A stretch of DNA of 43,754 nucleotides from an uncultured Pseudomonadota bacterium (GCA_949298065.1 CASFUZ010000011.1:1-43754), one strand, 5' to 3'. Positions 35,129 to 43,754 are shown, counted from the first letter of the stretch. Numbers and translations are program-made. The notes: a model not told the origin generated them from the letters alone.

Positions 35129-35427
35129 GATTTTTTTCCTTCCGTTTTAGTTTTTTTCTTAAACATCCGCAGCATACGTTGCGATATGGCAAAACCTCCG
35201 AAAATGTTGACTGAGGCCAAAAAGACTGCAAATAAGCCAAAAAGTTTCGCAAGGTCGGTTTCTTGTTTTCCGGCAATGAGAATTGCGCCAATGATGATGA
35301 TACCCGAAATGGCGTTGGAAACACTCATTAAGGGCGAGTGCAAAGCCGGACTTACGCCTTTGACGACAAAATAGCCAATGAAGCAGGCTAAAACGAAGAT
35401 TGTTAACAGAAGCCAAAAACTACTCAT
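35125..35427 (-). CDS. pntAB: NAD(P) transhydrogenase subunit alpha, part 2
   Basis: The 100-residue membrane protein has three transmembrane helices and the family segment HSPLMSVSNAISGIIIIGA. It supplies the short membrane part of the alpha subunit. ATG 35427 with AAGGAGAAAC upstream is the correct start; the frame further upstream overlaps pntAA. It overlaps both neighbours by four bases (ATGA). Confidence 0.95.
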   Translation of the reverse strand: MSSFWLLLTIFVLACFIGYFVVKGVSPALHSPLMSVSNAISGIIIIGAILIAGKQETDLAKLFGLFAVFLASVNIFGGFAISQRMLRMFKKKTKTEGKKS

Positions 35428-36533
35428 AAGGTTTCTCCTTGAAGTTTTCCGTCTTTGCAGATGCAAGTTTTTGCAATGATTTCGTCTGAAAAATCAAAAG
35501 CCAAATTTTTTGTATCGGGGTTATATGCGGTTTTTAGAAAGTTAAGTATGTTGCGGGCATATAATGTGCTGGCAGTGTTGGGAACTTTGGCTGCCAGATT
35601 GGAGTTGCCAAGAAGGGTTATACCATTTATTTTTTTTGTTTGGTTGTTTTGGCTGCCTTCAACATTTCCGCCTTCTGCCGCGGCCATATCAATAATTATG
35701 CTGCCTTCTTTCATGTTGCTGAGCATTTCTGCGGAAATCAGACGCGGAGCCGGTTTGTTCGGAATCAATGCCGTGGTGATGACAACATCGGTTTTTTGGA
35801 GTTGGTTGCTTAGAAGTTTTCGTTGTTTTTCTTGGTAAGCTTCGGATGTTTCTTTGGCATAACCATCAGCGGCTTCAAAATTTGTATCATCAACGACTTG
35901 TAAAAATTTTCCGCCCAAAGATTCTACCTGCTCTTTGGCTTGGGCACGTACATCCGAAGCATAAACCTGACCGCCGAGACGTTTGGCGGTGGCAATGGCT
36001 TGTAGTCCGGCAACGCCAGCCCCTAAGACAAGAAATTTTATCGGCGGGACTGTGCCTGCCGCCGTCATCATCAGCGGAACAACCTGTGGTAAAAGATTTA
36101 CGGCTTCTATGACGGCACGATAGCCGGAAAGGTTGTTTTGAGAGGAGAGAATGTCCATATTTTGTGCACGTGAAATACGCGGGATCTTGTTTAGAGCAAA
36201 GCAAGTCGCGGATTGGTTTGCTATGGTGTTTATGTCTTTTTTGTTTTGAAAGTTTGCTATAATGATTTGCTTAGAAGTGATAAATCTTTCTTCTTCCTCC
36301 AGAGGTGCCCATATTTTCAGAATAACATCAGCAGTCTTCCAAAGCGTGGAAGTGTCCGAAATGATTTTAGCGCCAGCGGTCTGATAAGCAGAATCAGAAA
36401 AATCGGCTCTGAGACCTGCGTCTTGTTCTATCTGTACGTCAAAGCCCCAGGAAATATATTGGCGGATGGTTTCTGGGGTGGCGGCGACACGGGTTTCGCC
36501 GTCAAAGCGTTCTCGGGGAATGGAAATTATCAT
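35424..36533 (-). CDS. pntAA: NAD(P) transhydrogenase subunit alpha, part 1
   Basis: The 369-residue soluble protein has the alanine dehydrogenase/PNT fold and the NAD-binding loop VLGAGVAGLQAIATAKRLGG. It binds NAD(H) on the cytoplasmic face. The three-gene split pntAA-pntAB-pntB is typical of Alphaproteobacteria. GGAG precedes ATG 36533. Confidence 0.96.
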   Translation of the reverse strand: MIISIPRERFDGETRVAATPETIRQYISWGFDVQIEQDAGLRADFSDSAYQTAGAKIISDTSTLWKTADVILKIWAPLEEEERFITSKQIIIANFQNKKDINTIANQSATCFALNKIPRISRAQNMDILSSQNNLSGYRAVIEAVNLLPQVVPLMMTAAGTVPPIKFLVLGAGVAGLQAIATAKRLGGQVYASDVRAQAKEQVESLGGKFLQVVDDTNFEAADGYAKETSEAYQEKQRKLLSNQLQKTDVVITTALIPNKPAPRLISAEMLSNMKEGSIIIDMAAAEGGNVEGSQNNQTKKINGITLLGNSNLAAKVPNTASTLYARNILNFLKTAYNPDTKNLAFDFSDEIIAKTCICKDGKLQGETL

Positions 36534-36585
36534 TTGATCTCCGTCTTTTTAACGATATTGAAAGTTTATGCCTTGTATATATGTT

Positions 36586-36614
36586 TATATATGATGTTTC
36601 GGTGCGGTTTACAA
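36586..36614 (-). promoter_or_regulatory. Candidate pnt operon promoter
   Basis: On the minus strand TTGTAA (36609-36614) and TATATA (36586-36591) are 17 bases apart, giving a start near 36578 and a leader of about 45 bases. Confidence 0.5.
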
Positions 36615-36655
36615 TAAATAGTGTGATGTTTTAAATTTTAGGTGGAAAACGATTG

Positions 36656-37192
36656 ATGGTTGGTTATTGGAATTTGTTTTGGACGTTTTTTAAAATCGGC
36701 TTGTTTACTTTCGGAGGTGGAGCAGCGATGCTGCCGTTGCTCAGAATGGAAGTGGTTGAAAAAAACAAGTGGGCAACAGATGAAGAGTTGTTGGATTATT
36801 ATTCCATCGGACAATGTACGCCGGGGATTATTGCCATCAATACCGCAACTTTTGTCGGGCATAAAATGCGCGGTGTTGGCGGAGCCGTGCTTACGACTTT
36901 GGGTGTGGTTACGCCTTCCGTAATCATCATTACCTTGATTGCCGCCGTGTTGCAAAATTTTATGAATAATCCTTATGTCATGGAGGCTTTTGCCGGCATC
37001 AGAATCGTGGTGGTGGCTTTGGTTTTGTCCGCAGTGGTGGAACTTTGGAAAAAAGGGGTGCGCGGTAAGTTCGGAATCTTTATTTTTGCGGCAAGTATGG
37101 CTTTGCTGATTTTCTTTAATCTTAGTCCGATTGCGGTTATCTTGATTTCCTCTGTCAGCGGTTTAGCTTATTTGAAATGGGTGCGCAAATGA
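36656..37192 (+). CDS. Chromate transporter-family protein, first half
   Basis: The 178-residue protein is a single CHR domain with FFKIGLFTFGGGAAMLPLL and the repeat's GQCTPGIIAINTATFVG, about five hydrophobic segments. Two-domain ChrA exports chromate, but short CHR proteins act as pairs, and the second half follows at 37189 with an ATGA overlap. Substrate could be something other than chromate. The start at 36656 has AGGTGG upstream. Confidence 0.9.
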   Translation: MVGYWNLFWTFFKIGLFTFGGGAAMLPLLRMEVVEKNKWATDEELLDYYSIGQCTPGIIAINTATFVGHKMRGVGGAVLTTLGVVTPSVIIITLIAAVLQNFMNNPYVMEAFAGIRIVVVALVLSAVVELWKKGVRGKFGIFIFAASMALLIFFNLSPIAVILISSVSGLAYLKWVRK

Positions 37193-37710
37193 TTTATTTG
37201 GTATTGTTTTGGGAATTTTTTAAAATCGGGTTGTTAGCCATCGGTGGCGGTTTGGTAACAATCCCGTTTTTGATGGATTTGACCGATAAATATGACTGGT
37301 TTAGCAAGCAACAATTGGCTGATATGATTGCTGTGGCAGAATCGACCCCGGGCCCTGTCGGGGTTAATATGGCAACTTATGGCGGTTTTAATGCGGCAGG
37401 AATCTTAGGCGGCTTGATTGCAACTTTCGGCTTGGTCTTGCCCTCCTTAGTTATTATCATTCTTATCAGCAAATATGTTATGAAATATGAAAATGAGGGT
37501 ATTTTCAAAAGTATTTTGTTTGGTATCAGACCGGCTGTTTTGGCACTTATTTTATATGCCGGATATATTTTGGCGGAAATGGCTTTTACGGATGTCAAAA
37601 CAACGCTTATCGGAATGATCGCTTTTGCAATCGTACATTATTTCAGAAAGCTGCACCCAATTGTTTTTATTCTTTGCGGGGCGGTTATGGGAATCGTGCT
37701 TGAGTTGTAA
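37189..37710 (+). CDS. Chromate transporter-family protein, second half
   Basis: The 173-residue protein is the second CHR half: FFKIGLLAIGGGLVTIPFL and AESTPGPVGVNMATYGG. It starts at ATG 37189, overlapping the previous stop by four bases, so the halves are translated together and probably form a heterodimer. It is followed by a terminator. Confidence 0.9.
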   Translation: MIYLVLFWEFFKIGLLAIGGGLVTIPFLMDLTDKYDWFSKQQLADMIAVAESTPGPVGVNMATYGGFNAAGILGGLIATFGLVLPSLVIIILISKYVMKYENEGIFKSILFGIRPAVLALILYAGYILAEMAFTDVKTTLIGMIAFAIVHYFRKLHPIVFILCGAVMGIVLEL

Positions 37711-37713
37711 GAA

Positions 37714-37739
37714 AAAAGCCTCTCAAACGAGAGGCTTTT
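37714..37739. terminator. Bidirectional terminator chrA/gapR
   Basis: Perfect 11-base arms AAAAGCCTCTC/GAGAGGCTTTT with a four-base loop lie between the convergent chromate-transporter and gapR genes. Confidence 0.85.
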
Positions 37740-37745
37740 AATTGA

Positions 37746-37988
37746 TTACATTTCCAAAGCTTTACGGTAGGTTTCCAGCAAGAGCTCTTTTTCATCGCGG
37801 TCTGCGGCATCCATTTTGCGGAGCTTCAAAATCTCGCGCATAATCTTAACATCAAAGCCTGCTGATTTTGCCTCAGCAAAAATGTCGCGGATGTCTCCGG
37901 CAATGGCTTTCTTTTCTTCTTCCAAGCGTTCAATGCGCTCAATTAAAGAGCGCAGTCTATCAACGGCAATACCGCCAACTTCAGTCAT
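37746..37988 (-). CDS. gapR: GapR-like nucleoid protein (DUF2312)
   Basis: The 80-residue protein is the alphaproteobacterial DUF2312/GapR family: LRSLIERIERLEEEKKAIA and EAKSAGFDVKIMREILKLRK. In Caulobacter GapR binds overtwisted AT-rich DNA ahead of replication and transcription forks. AGGAGG precedes the start. This is one of the best lineage markers in the window. Confidence 0.93.
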   Translation of the reverse strand: MTEVGGIAVDRLRSLIERIERLEEEKKAIAGDIRDIFAEAKSAGFDVKIMREILKLRKMDAADRDEKELLLETYRKALEM

Positions 37989-38155
37989 TGTATTATCCTC
38001 CTAATTCATAAAACCAATTGGATTGAAGCTAACAAAATATGTGCGGTTTGACAAGTAATAATTTGTTCAAATCTTGTTTAAAAGTAATATCTTTTTTAAT
38101 ATATCTTTGCTAATATCCGGTTCAGAAAAAGATTTAATTTGTGAGGAATAATAAA

Positions 38156-39580
38156 ATGCCACAGAAAACACATACTAAGATTTTGGCGACAATCGGCCCT
38201 TCTTCGGCATCTAAAGAACAAATTGAAAAATTGATTGATGCCGGGTGCGATGCTTTTCGTTTCAACTTCAGTCATGGCACACACGCCGAGCATAAAGAAC
38301 GTTTTGATATTGTGCGCAAACTGGCTAAAGAAAGAAAAAGACATATAACCCTTGTGGCAGATATGCAGGGCCCGAAACTTCGTGTGGGTGAGTTTAAGGA
38401 TGGCTCTATCCAGCTTAAAGAAGGCCAAAAATTTGTGTTGGATATGGTTCATGAATTGGGTGATGAGAATCGAGTTGAGCTTCCGCATAAAGAAATTTTT
38501 GCCGCGCTGAAAAAAGGCGATAAGCTTTTGTTAAATGACGGAAATATTGTTTTATTGGTTAAAGATTGTAACAAAAACAGCGCGGTTACGGAGGTTTTGG
38601 TCGGTGGTCCGTTATCCGGACATAAAGGCGTTAATCTGCCAAACATTAAACTTCCGATTTCCGCAATCACTGAAAAAGACCGCAACGATTTAGCTTTTGC
38701 GCTAAAACTCGGTTTTGACTGGATTAGCTTGTCTTTTGTTCAATCTGCAAAGGATGTTAAGGAAGCTCGTGAGCTTATCGGCGATAAGGCTTGGATTATT
38801 TCCAAGCTTGAAAAACCAAGCGCGATTGATGATTTGGAAGAGATTATCAAGCTCTCTGATGGTATTATGGTGGCGCGCGGTGATTTGGGCGTGGAATGTC
38901 CGTTGCCAACAGTGCCTGTTTTGCAAAAGAGAATCGTTACGGCTTGCCGTAAATATGCGCGCCCGGTGATTATTGCAACGCAAATGCTTGAGTCTATGAT
39001 TAAAGCTCCAACCCCGACTCGTGCGGAAGTTTCTGATGTGGCGACCGCGGTTTATGATGGTGCAGATGCCGTTATGCTCTCTGCCGAAACTGCTGCCGGT
39101 TCTTATCCGGTAGAAGCCGTTAAAATGATGAACTCAGTCATTACGCAAGTTGAAAATGATCCGCTTTTCTTTAAGTTAATGGCAAATTCGCGGTCTGCTA
39201 ATTGTTGTTTCGGCGAAGCAGACTCCATTACTTTTGCGGCAAGCGATATCTCATCAATCTTGGAAAAAGTGGCTTGCATTGTTACTTATACTTCTTCCGG
39301 TTTGACAACATTCTTAACAGCTAAAGAGCGCCCGAATCTTCCTATTTTGGCTATTACGCCGGAAGATAAAGTTGCTAACCGCTTAGGTTTGGTTTGGGGT
39401 GCGAAAAGCTTTGTTAACAAAGAAAGCTTTAAGAGTTTTGACAAGATTGAAGATATTGCCGTCAAAATAGCGGTTGAAAACGGTTTTGCAAAATCCGGCG
39501 ACCATATCATCATCACAGCCGGTTTCCCTCTCGGCAAAAAGGGACGGACTAATATGTTGCATACCGTATACGTCAAGTAA
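38156..39580 (+). CDS. pyk: Pyruvate kinase
   Basis: The 474-residue protein catalyses the last step of glycolysis (phosphoenolpyruvate plus ADP to pyruvate plus ATP). TKILATIGPSS, FRFNFSHGTH and the active-site signature IISKLEKPSAI with DGIMVARGDLGVE are present. The start at ATG 38156 has GAGG nine bases upstream; an in-frame GTG at 38141 is inside the leader. The stop is followed at once by repeat copy A. Confidence 0.96.
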   Translation: MPQKTHTKILATIGPSSASKEQIEKLIDAGCDAFRFNFSHGTHAEHKERFDIVRKLAKERKRHITLVADMQGPKLRVGEFKDGSIQLKEGQKFVLDMVHELGDENRVELPHKEIFAALKKGDKLLLNDGNIVLLVKDCNKNSAVTEVLVGGPLSGHKGVNLPNIKLPISAITEKDRNDLAFALKLGFDWISLSFVQSAKDVKEARELIGDKAWIISKLEKPSAIDDLEEIIKLSDGIMVARGDLGVECPLPTVPVLQKRIVTACRKYARPVIIATQMLESMIKAPTPTRAEVSDVATAVYDGADAVMLSAETAAGSYPVEAVKMMNSVITQVENDPLFFKLMANSRSANCCFGEADSITFAASDISSILEKVACIVTYTSSGLTTFLTAKERPNLPILAITPEDKVANRLGLVWGAKSFVNKESFKSFDKIEDIAVKIAVENGFAKSGDHIIITAGFPLGKKGRTNMLHTVYVK

Positions 39581-39704
39581 AAGTTTGTATAATGGTCATC
39601 TAGTACAGAAACTACGGGGTAAAATTTTTAGTCGTGTACTATTTTTGTACACTCAAAAAATTTTCCCCTTGTTTCTTACTATATGACTCATTCTCCAAAC
39701 TTTT
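39579..39704 (+). repeat. Dispersed repeat, copy A, first part
   Basis: The repeat begins with AAGTTTGTATAA one base after the pyk stop and ends at CTCCAAACTTTT (39693-39704). The same two motifs bracket about 110 bases after ettA (43512 and 43621). AAAAGTTTG and CAAACTTTT form outer arms; inside, GTGTAC/GTACAC is a hairpin, replaced in copy B by CGTAC/GTACG with one compensatory change. No ORF fits it. The whole interval 39581-40129 has no gene on either strand. Confidence 0.7.
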
Positions 39705-39729
39705 GTAAAAGCTTGTCTGGAGGTTTTCT

Positions 39730-39808
39730 AGAGCAATTTTACGAGATTGATAAAAATTCACGTAGTTCAATCTACGCTAAAATTTTTATCATCTCTAGAA
39801 ATTACTCT
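39730..39808. repeat. Palindromic insert within repeat copy A
   Basis: A 79-base imperfect hairpin: left arm 39730-39758, right arm 39781-39808, with one mismatch, a 3-by-3 internal loop and one bulged T, and an inner CGTAG/CTACG hairpin at the apex. Copy B lacks it: there the two parts of the repeat are only ten bases apart. It looks like a small mobile palindrome. Confidence 0.65.
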
Positions 39809-39882
39809 ATAAATTCCACCAACCAAGCTTTTTAATCTGTAGAACAAATTGGAGCCTGCTTGACAAGGAAACGCTCTTGAGC

Positions 39883-39962
39883 GCAAGCTGGAGCCAGTTT
39901 GACCGCAGCACTGGCTGCTTTGGCGACCTTTGTTGAATCGCGTTGCTTCCAATATGCATATC
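39883..39962 (+). repeat. Dispersed repeat, copy A, second part
   Basis: An 80-base segment aligns without gaps to 43643-43722; I count 62 identical positions by hand. Inside it a GCAGC/GCTGC hairpin is conserved with a G-U variant. A further hairpin (39991-40015, GGAGC-AAA-GCTCC with TTCT/AGAA) follows. Confidence 0.7.
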
Positions 39963-40076
39963 TTGCTTATGTGCCTCGTGGCTTTGTGGATTCTTCGGAG
40001 CAAAGCTCCTCAGAATGACGGGTAAAGGGGCGTGCCTATTTTGCGGATGTGTCTTTGGAGCGTAAAAAATAGTAAT

Positions 40077-40107
40077 AAAAAAACCTGCACAGATAAGGCA
40101 GGTTTTT
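40077..40107. terminator. Terminator after rpmJ
   Basis: CCTGC/GCAGG with A- and T-runs on each side forms a bidirectional hairpin between the repeat and the minus-strand rpmJ. It stops rpmJ transcription. Confidence 0.75.
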
Positions 40108-40129
40108 AACTTTTCAAAAAATTCATCAA

Positions 40130-40255
40130 TTAACCCTGACGAGCTTTCAACTTCGGGTTCTTTTTGTTGATGACATATACGCGACCTTTGCGGCGAACGA
40201 TTTTGCAATCCTTATCGCGTACTTTCTTTGATTTTAATGAGCTATAAATTTTCAT
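40130..40255 (-). CDS. rpmJ: 50S ribosomal protein L36 (zinc-free)
   Basis: The 41-residue protein reads [12 protein letters not shown] and then [21 protein letters not shown], the alphaproteobacterial L36. It lacks the Cys/His zinc site. It stands alone, with its own promoter and terminator, away from the ribosomal cluster, as is common in the class. Confidence 0.95.
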   Translation of the reverse strand: MKIYSSLKSKKVRDKDCKIVRRKGRVYVINKKNPKLKARQG

Positions 40256-40288
40256 TTCAAACAATCCTTTTATCTTTGACTTGTCCGC

Positions 40289-40317
40289 AAAATATGCTAA
40301 ATGATACTAAATGTCAA
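40289..40317 (-). promoter_or_regulatory. rpmJ promoter
   Basis: On the minus strand a perfect TTGACA (40312-40317) and TATTTT (40289-40294) have a 17-base spacer and precede rpmJ. It lies back to back with the exported-protein gene starting at 40347. Confidence 0.75.
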
Positions 40318-40346
40318 CCACAAAATTGCTTCATAGTGAGGAAAAA

Positions 40347-41000
40347 GTGAAATATTCGGGCTTATGTACATTTGTCGGGCTATTTTGGGCTGTTTCGGCT
40401 CAGGCACAAATGCCTTATATTGACGAGGTTAAGGCTTTGGGCGCTGTTGCCGGACAAGGAATGGCCTGTGGGGCTTCAAAATATAATACTTTTGAGCTTT
40501 TGGCACGGGCGATTCTTATTTCCAAAGCGCCGAGCGACAGAATCCAATCCGATGGCGTGTATGCTTATAATGAAGCAAAAGCCAATGCCTATATCTCTAA
40601 GCAGATGGATGGTTTTTATGAATGTGATGCCATTAATCGGCGTTTTGATAATCAGGATATTTTTAAGGCAACATTATACCGTGACGGAACAATCAAAATG
40701 CCTGATGGTACAATAATTACGCCGCGCCAACCCTATGATGCTACTTTGGTTTACAATAAAGATATGGATGTAGATGCCGAAGAGATTTATAATGGCGGCG
40801 GGACACAAGATGTCGTCGAAATCAGAATAAAAACCGAGGGCAGTTCTTCTGAAGTACGCGCCGTTTATCAGCCGTCAAGTTCAATGGAAGAGATTGCGGC
40901 TCCGGTAAGTGTAACTCAGCCGGAAGCTCCATCTTATGCAGAACCCGAGCCTCAAGAGGATTCCGGAATCGGGCATATTAAAAGTCGTTGGAAAAATTAG
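40347..41000 (+). CDS. Exported hypothetical protein (GTG start)
   Basis: The 217-residue protein starts at GTG 40347, which has GAGGA upstream; the in-frame ATG 40311 lies over the rpmJ promoter. A signal peptide (FVGLFWAVSAQA, cut before QMPY) is followed by a domain rich in Asp, Tyr and Ala and a Pro/Glu-rich tail. No family recognised. It overlaps the convergent gene at 40997 by four bases. Confidence 0.7.
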   Translation: MKYSGLCTFVGLFWAVSAQAQMPYIDEVKALGAVAGQGMACGASKYNTFELLARAILISKAPSDRIQSDGVYAYNEAKANAYISKQMDGFYECDAINRRFDNQDIFKATLYRDGTIKMPDGTIITPRQPYDATLVYNKDMDVDAEEIYNGGGTQDVVEIRIKTEGSSSEVRAVYQPSSSMEEIAAPVSVTQPEAPSYAEPEPQEDSGIGHIKSRWKN

Positions 41001-41719
41001 TCATTGAACCAGCCGCGATCTGCCAAAAAAGCATAAAATCCGCCATCATTAAGTTGAGGAGCGCGAGGCTTTTCTTGTTTATCTAAAATCTGCAATATGT
41101 GGTTGCGTGTGCTTTCGGAAGGGCACCAGTTTTCAATTAAAGGCATACCGTTTGGACCCTTCTTGCCGAGGCGTTGTTCCAGCATTTTGGAAAAAGCTCT
41201 TTTTTCTTCATTTATGCGGTCATTGTCTATGCCTTTAGCATAGCTGAACTCAATGATATCTTCCGGCGGAAAACCTGAGCAAGCTCCCGATATTACGGCA
41301 ACATAGCTCCGAACCTGCGTGGGCGAAATTTGAGCTTTTTTGAGCTCAGGATTAAGCTCTACCAGATCTAAATACATTTTACGAACGGCAAAAAGGCTTT
41401 GCGGCTTTTGGTCTTGTAGTGCGTTGGCTAAGGAATCTTCGCCGGGGTTTAGACCGCGTTCAATAACCTCATAAATACGCATCGGTTTCATCAAAGCCTC
41501 ATATTCCAGAGGTTCCATATCGTTCGGAAATTTGTATTGATGGTAAATGCCTTTGATGCCGGCGGCTTCTTCAAAACGTTTGACCGGAGAATAGTTGTCA
41601 TAATCCAAGCATGCATAAAGCTGGTTAAGCTCTGTATGTTGTTCTTTGGGAACTGAGGCATAAATGGCTTTTTTTATGGCTTGGCTTTGCGCAAGAGTAA
41701 AAGGAACATTCTTTTCCAT
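40997..41719 (-). CDS. Hypothetical protein (240 aa)
   Basis: Predicted soluble and helical; no family recognised. The start at ATG 41719 is chosen because GGAG lies six bases upstream; ATG 41749 and 41731 are alternatives that would add 10 or 6 residues. Residues such as SPTQVRSYVAVISGACSG and the Cys/Pro-containing tail give no functional clue. It diverges from ettA. Confidence 0.6.
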   Translation of the reverse strand: MEKNVPFTLAQSQAIKKAIYASVPKEQHTELNQLYACLDYDNYSPVKRFEEAAGIKGIYHQYKFPNDMEPLEYEALMKPMRIYEVIERGLNPGEDSLANALQDQKPQSLFAVRKMYLDLVELNPELKKAQISPTQVRSYVAVISGACSGFPPEDIIEFSYAKGIDNDRINEEKRAFSKMLEQRLGKKGPNGMPLIENWCPSESTRNHILQILDKQEKPRAPQLNDGGFYAFLADRGWFND

Positions 41720-41829
41720 TGTGTTCTCCATGAAATATTCTGGATTCATTATAGATTGAAAATATTAAGATTGCAACTTGATAAAATTTCGGTATACTCG
41801 GGAAAAATGTTTAATTTCAGGAGTATAAA

Positions 41830-43509
41830 ATGGCATCTTATCAGTATATTTTCGTTATGCAGAATCTTACCAAAGTTTTTCCCGGCGGCAAGGAGTTGTT
41901 TAAGGGGATTACGTTGTCTTTTCTGCCGGGGGCCAAAATCGGCGTGCTCGGCGTGAATGGTGCCGGTAAGTCTACGTTGCTGAAAATTATGGCTGGCGTG
42001 GATAAAGAATTTAACGGTGAAGCTTGGGCCGCAGATGGCGTAAAAGTCGGCTATTTGGAACAAGAGCCCAAACTTGACCCCTCAAAAACCGTGATGGAAA
42101 ATATTATGGATGGTCTGGGTGAAACGCGTGATTTGTTAAAGCGTTTTGAAGAAGTTTCCGCCAAGTTTGCTGAGCCGATGAGTGATGATGAGATGAATGC
42201 GCTGATTGAAGAACAAGCCGCTTTGTCTGAAAAAATTGATGCCTGCGATGGCTGGAATTTTGAACGCACCATCCAGATTGCAATGGATGCTTTGCGTTGT
42301 CCGCCGGCTGATGCCGATGTTACCAAACTTTCCGGCGGTGAAAAACGCCGTGTGGCTTTGTGCCGTTTGTTGCTCCAGAAACCTGATATGCTTTTGCTTG
42401 ACGAACCGACCAACCATTTGGATGCCGAATCGGTTGCTTGGCTTGAAAATCACCTTAAAGAATATAAGGGTACGGTGGTTATGGTTACACACGACCGCTA
42501 CTTCCTTGACAATGTTACGGGTTGGATTCTGGAACTTGACCGCGGACAAGGTATCCCCTATGAGGGCAACTATTCCTCTTGGTTGGAACAAAAGCAAAAA
42601 CGTTTGGAACAAGAGGCTAGGGAAGAAACTGCCCGTCAGAAGACTTTGGCAAACGAGTTGGAATGGATACGCAAGAATCCTAAAGCGCGTCAGGCAAAGT
42701 CTAAGGCGCGTATCAATGCCTATGATGAACTTTTGAACGCTGCAACCAAGGATAAAATTACGCAAGCTCATATCAATATTCCGATGACGGACAGATTGGG
42801 TGATTTGGTTATTGAGGCAAACAACATTTCTAAAGGTTATGGCGATAGATTGCTGATTGATAACCTTTCTTTCAAAATTCCTAAGGGTGCAATTGTCGGT
42901 ATTATCGGACCGAACGGTGCCGGTAAGACCACGCTCTTCCGTATGATTACGGGGCAGGAAAAACCGGATTCCGGTGAAATCAGAATCGGTGAAACCGTTG
43001 ATTTGGGCTATGTTGACCAAGGGCGTGATGAACTTGATGCCAACAAAACCGTATGGGAAGAAATTTCTGACAGCCTAGATATGATTCAGCTTGGTAAAAA
43101 AGAAATGCCCTCACGTGCTTATGTCGGACAATTTAACTTCAAAGGTGGCGACCAGCAGAAAAAAGTCGGTCAGCTTTCCGGCGGTGAGCGCAACCGTGTG
43201 CATTTAGCCAAAATGCTCAAAAAAGGCGCGAATGTTATTTTGCTTGACGAGCCGACCAATGATTTGGATGTTGATACGCTTCGCTCATTGGAAGAAGGTA
43301 TTATGGAATATCCGGGCTGTGTTTTGGTTACCTCACACGACCGTTGGTTCCTGGACCGTTTGGCAACACATATCCTTGCTTATGAAGGCGACAGCCAAGT
43401 CGTTTGGTTTGAGGGTAACTTTGAGGAATATGAAAAAGACAAAAAACGCCGTCTCGGTGATGATGCCTTGATTCCTCATGCTGTTAAGTATCGGAAGCTT
43501 ACCCGATAA
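41830..43509 (+). CDS. ettA: ABC-F ATPase EttA
   Basis: The 559-residue protein has two ABC ATPase domains with Walker [10 protein letters not shown] and GPNGAGKTT, signatures [11 protein letters not shown] and [12 protein letters not shown], and Walker [12 protein letters not shown] and [11 protein letters not shown], joined by a linker and with an arm insertion typical of EttA. EttA binds the ribosomal E site and throttles elongation according to ATP/ADP. AGGAG precedes the ATG. Repeat copy B starts after its stop. Confidence 0.95.
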   Translation: MASYQYIFVMQNLTKVFPGGKELFKGITLSFLPGAKIGVLGVNGAGKSTLLKIMAGVDKEFNGEAWAADGVKVGYLEQEPKLDPSKTVMENIMDGLGETRDLLKRFEEVSAKFAEPMSDDEMNALIEEQAALSEKIDACDGWNFERTIQIAMDALRCPPADADVTKLSGGEKRRVALCRLLLQKPDMLLLDEPTNHLDAESVAWLENHLKEYKGTVVMVTHDRYFLDNVTGWILELDRGQGIPYEGNYSSWLEQKQKRLEQEAREETARQKTLANELEWIRKNPKARQAKSKARINAYDELLNAATKDKITQAHINIPMTDRLGDLVIEANNISKGYGDRLLIDNLSFKIPKGAIVGIIGPNGAGKTTLFRMITGQEKPDSGEIRIGETVDLGYVDQGRDELDANKTVWEEISDSLDMIQLGKKEMPSRAYVGQFNFKGGDQQKKVGQLSGGERNRVHLAKMLKKGANVILLDEPTNDLDVDTLRSLEEGIMEYPGCVLVTSHDRWFLDRLATHILAYEGDSQVVWFEGNFEEYEKDKKRRLGDDALIPHAVKYRKLTR

Positions 43510-43632
43510 AAAGTTTGTATAACGGGTAACTAATACAGAAATTTCAGGTCAAAAGTGTCCTCACGTACTCCTATGTACGCTCCGCTTTTTTCACTCTAAA
43601 ATCTTATTATTTACCTCACTCTCCAAACTTTT
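43510..43632 (+). repeat. Dispersed repeat, copy B, first part
   Basis: The repeat begins right after the ettA stop with AAGTTTGTATAA (43511-43522) and ends at CTCCAAACTTTT (43621-43632), mirroring copy A after pyk. Contains the CGTAC-TCCTAT-GTACG hairpin. Confidence 0.7.
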
Positions 43633-43642
43633 CAAAAAGTTT

Positions 43643-43722
43643 GCAAGCTGTTGCCAGCTTGACCGCGGCACTGGCTGCGGCGCGAACCATTGTTGAAACG
43701 CGATGCTTTCTAAGAGCATATC
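43643..43722 (+). repeat. Dispersed repeat, copy B, second part
   Basis: Eighty bases align without gaps to 39883-39962. It follows the first part after ten bases, without the palindromic insert. The window ends soon after, so the tail of copy B is not visible. Confidence 0.7.
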
Positions 43723-43754
43723 GTGAGATTGTTCCTTGTACTTTTTGGCAAAAA

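Noticed and set aside
42136..43020. 294-codon minus-strand ORF opposite ettA
   Set aside because: Shadow of the ABC-F gene, no conserved domain.
39579..43722. CRISPR array
   Set aside because: The two repeat copies are about 4 kb apart, divergent and structured, with no regular spacers.
1..43754. tRNA, rRNA, insertion sequence or prophage
   Set aside because: No cloverleaf, rRNA core, transposase or phage structural gene was seen on either strand.

Overview
The window looks like a chromosomal segment of an AT-rich, probably anaerobic or host-associated Alphaproteobacterium. Four things point there: the ribosomal gene order (tuf, rpsJ to rplO, secY, adk, rpsM, rpsK, rpoA, rplQ, with adk after secY), a GapR/DUF2312 nucleoid protein, an RHH_4-type ribbon-helix-helix protein, and a three-gene proton-translocating transhydrogenase. 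The anaerobic inference rests on the [FeFe]-hydrogenase cluster. The species cannot be named from the sequence alone.

Layout. 1-169 is the 3' end of tuf. 170-1382 separates tuf from rpsJ and holds a terminator, a small hypothetical gene with a hairpin-rich leader, an RHH regulator on the minus strand, and a structured S10 leader. 1383-15649 is the S10/spc/alpha ribosomal superoperon with secY, adk and rpoA. It is broken up by intrinsic terminators after rplO and rpoA and by a near-perfect promoter before rpsM. 15806-17093 holds a hypothetical protein and a divergent Asp/Glu-racemase-fold protein.

17184-22201 (minus strand) is a five-gene hydrogen-metabolism operon. In transcription order it has a 2Fe-2S thioredoxin-like protein, a sensory-type (group C) [FeFe]-hydrogenase with FeS and PAS domains, a SpoIIE/PP2C phosphatase, a second 2Fe-2S thioredoxin-like protein, and a group B-like [FeFe]-hydrogenase. 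A hybrid histidine kinase (22346-23599) diverges from it and is followed by two tandem proteins with degenerate GGDEF/EAL folds (23660-26236). The likely theme is sensing of H2 or redox state and signalling, but the link between kinase and operon is only positional.

26270-28281 encodes a cysteine-rich exported protein preceded by AT-rich inverted repeats. 28282-33767 carries two small membrane proteins with HExxH motifs, an LD-carboxypeptidase/Mur-ligase pair (peptidoglycan recycling), an exported protein, and a divergent TetR regulator with a perfect 21-bp operator. 33773-36533 is pntAA-pntAB-pntB. 36656-37710 is a split chromate transporter. Then come gapR, pyk, rpmJ, an exported protein, a hypothetical protein and ettA.

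A dispersed, structured intergenic repeat starts directly after the stop codons of both pyk (39579 onward) and ettA (43510 onward). The copy after pyk carries an extra palindromic insert. This repeat and the hydrogen-sensing operon are the most unusual parts of the window. I saw no tRNA, rRNA, CRISPR array, insertion sequence or prophage gene.
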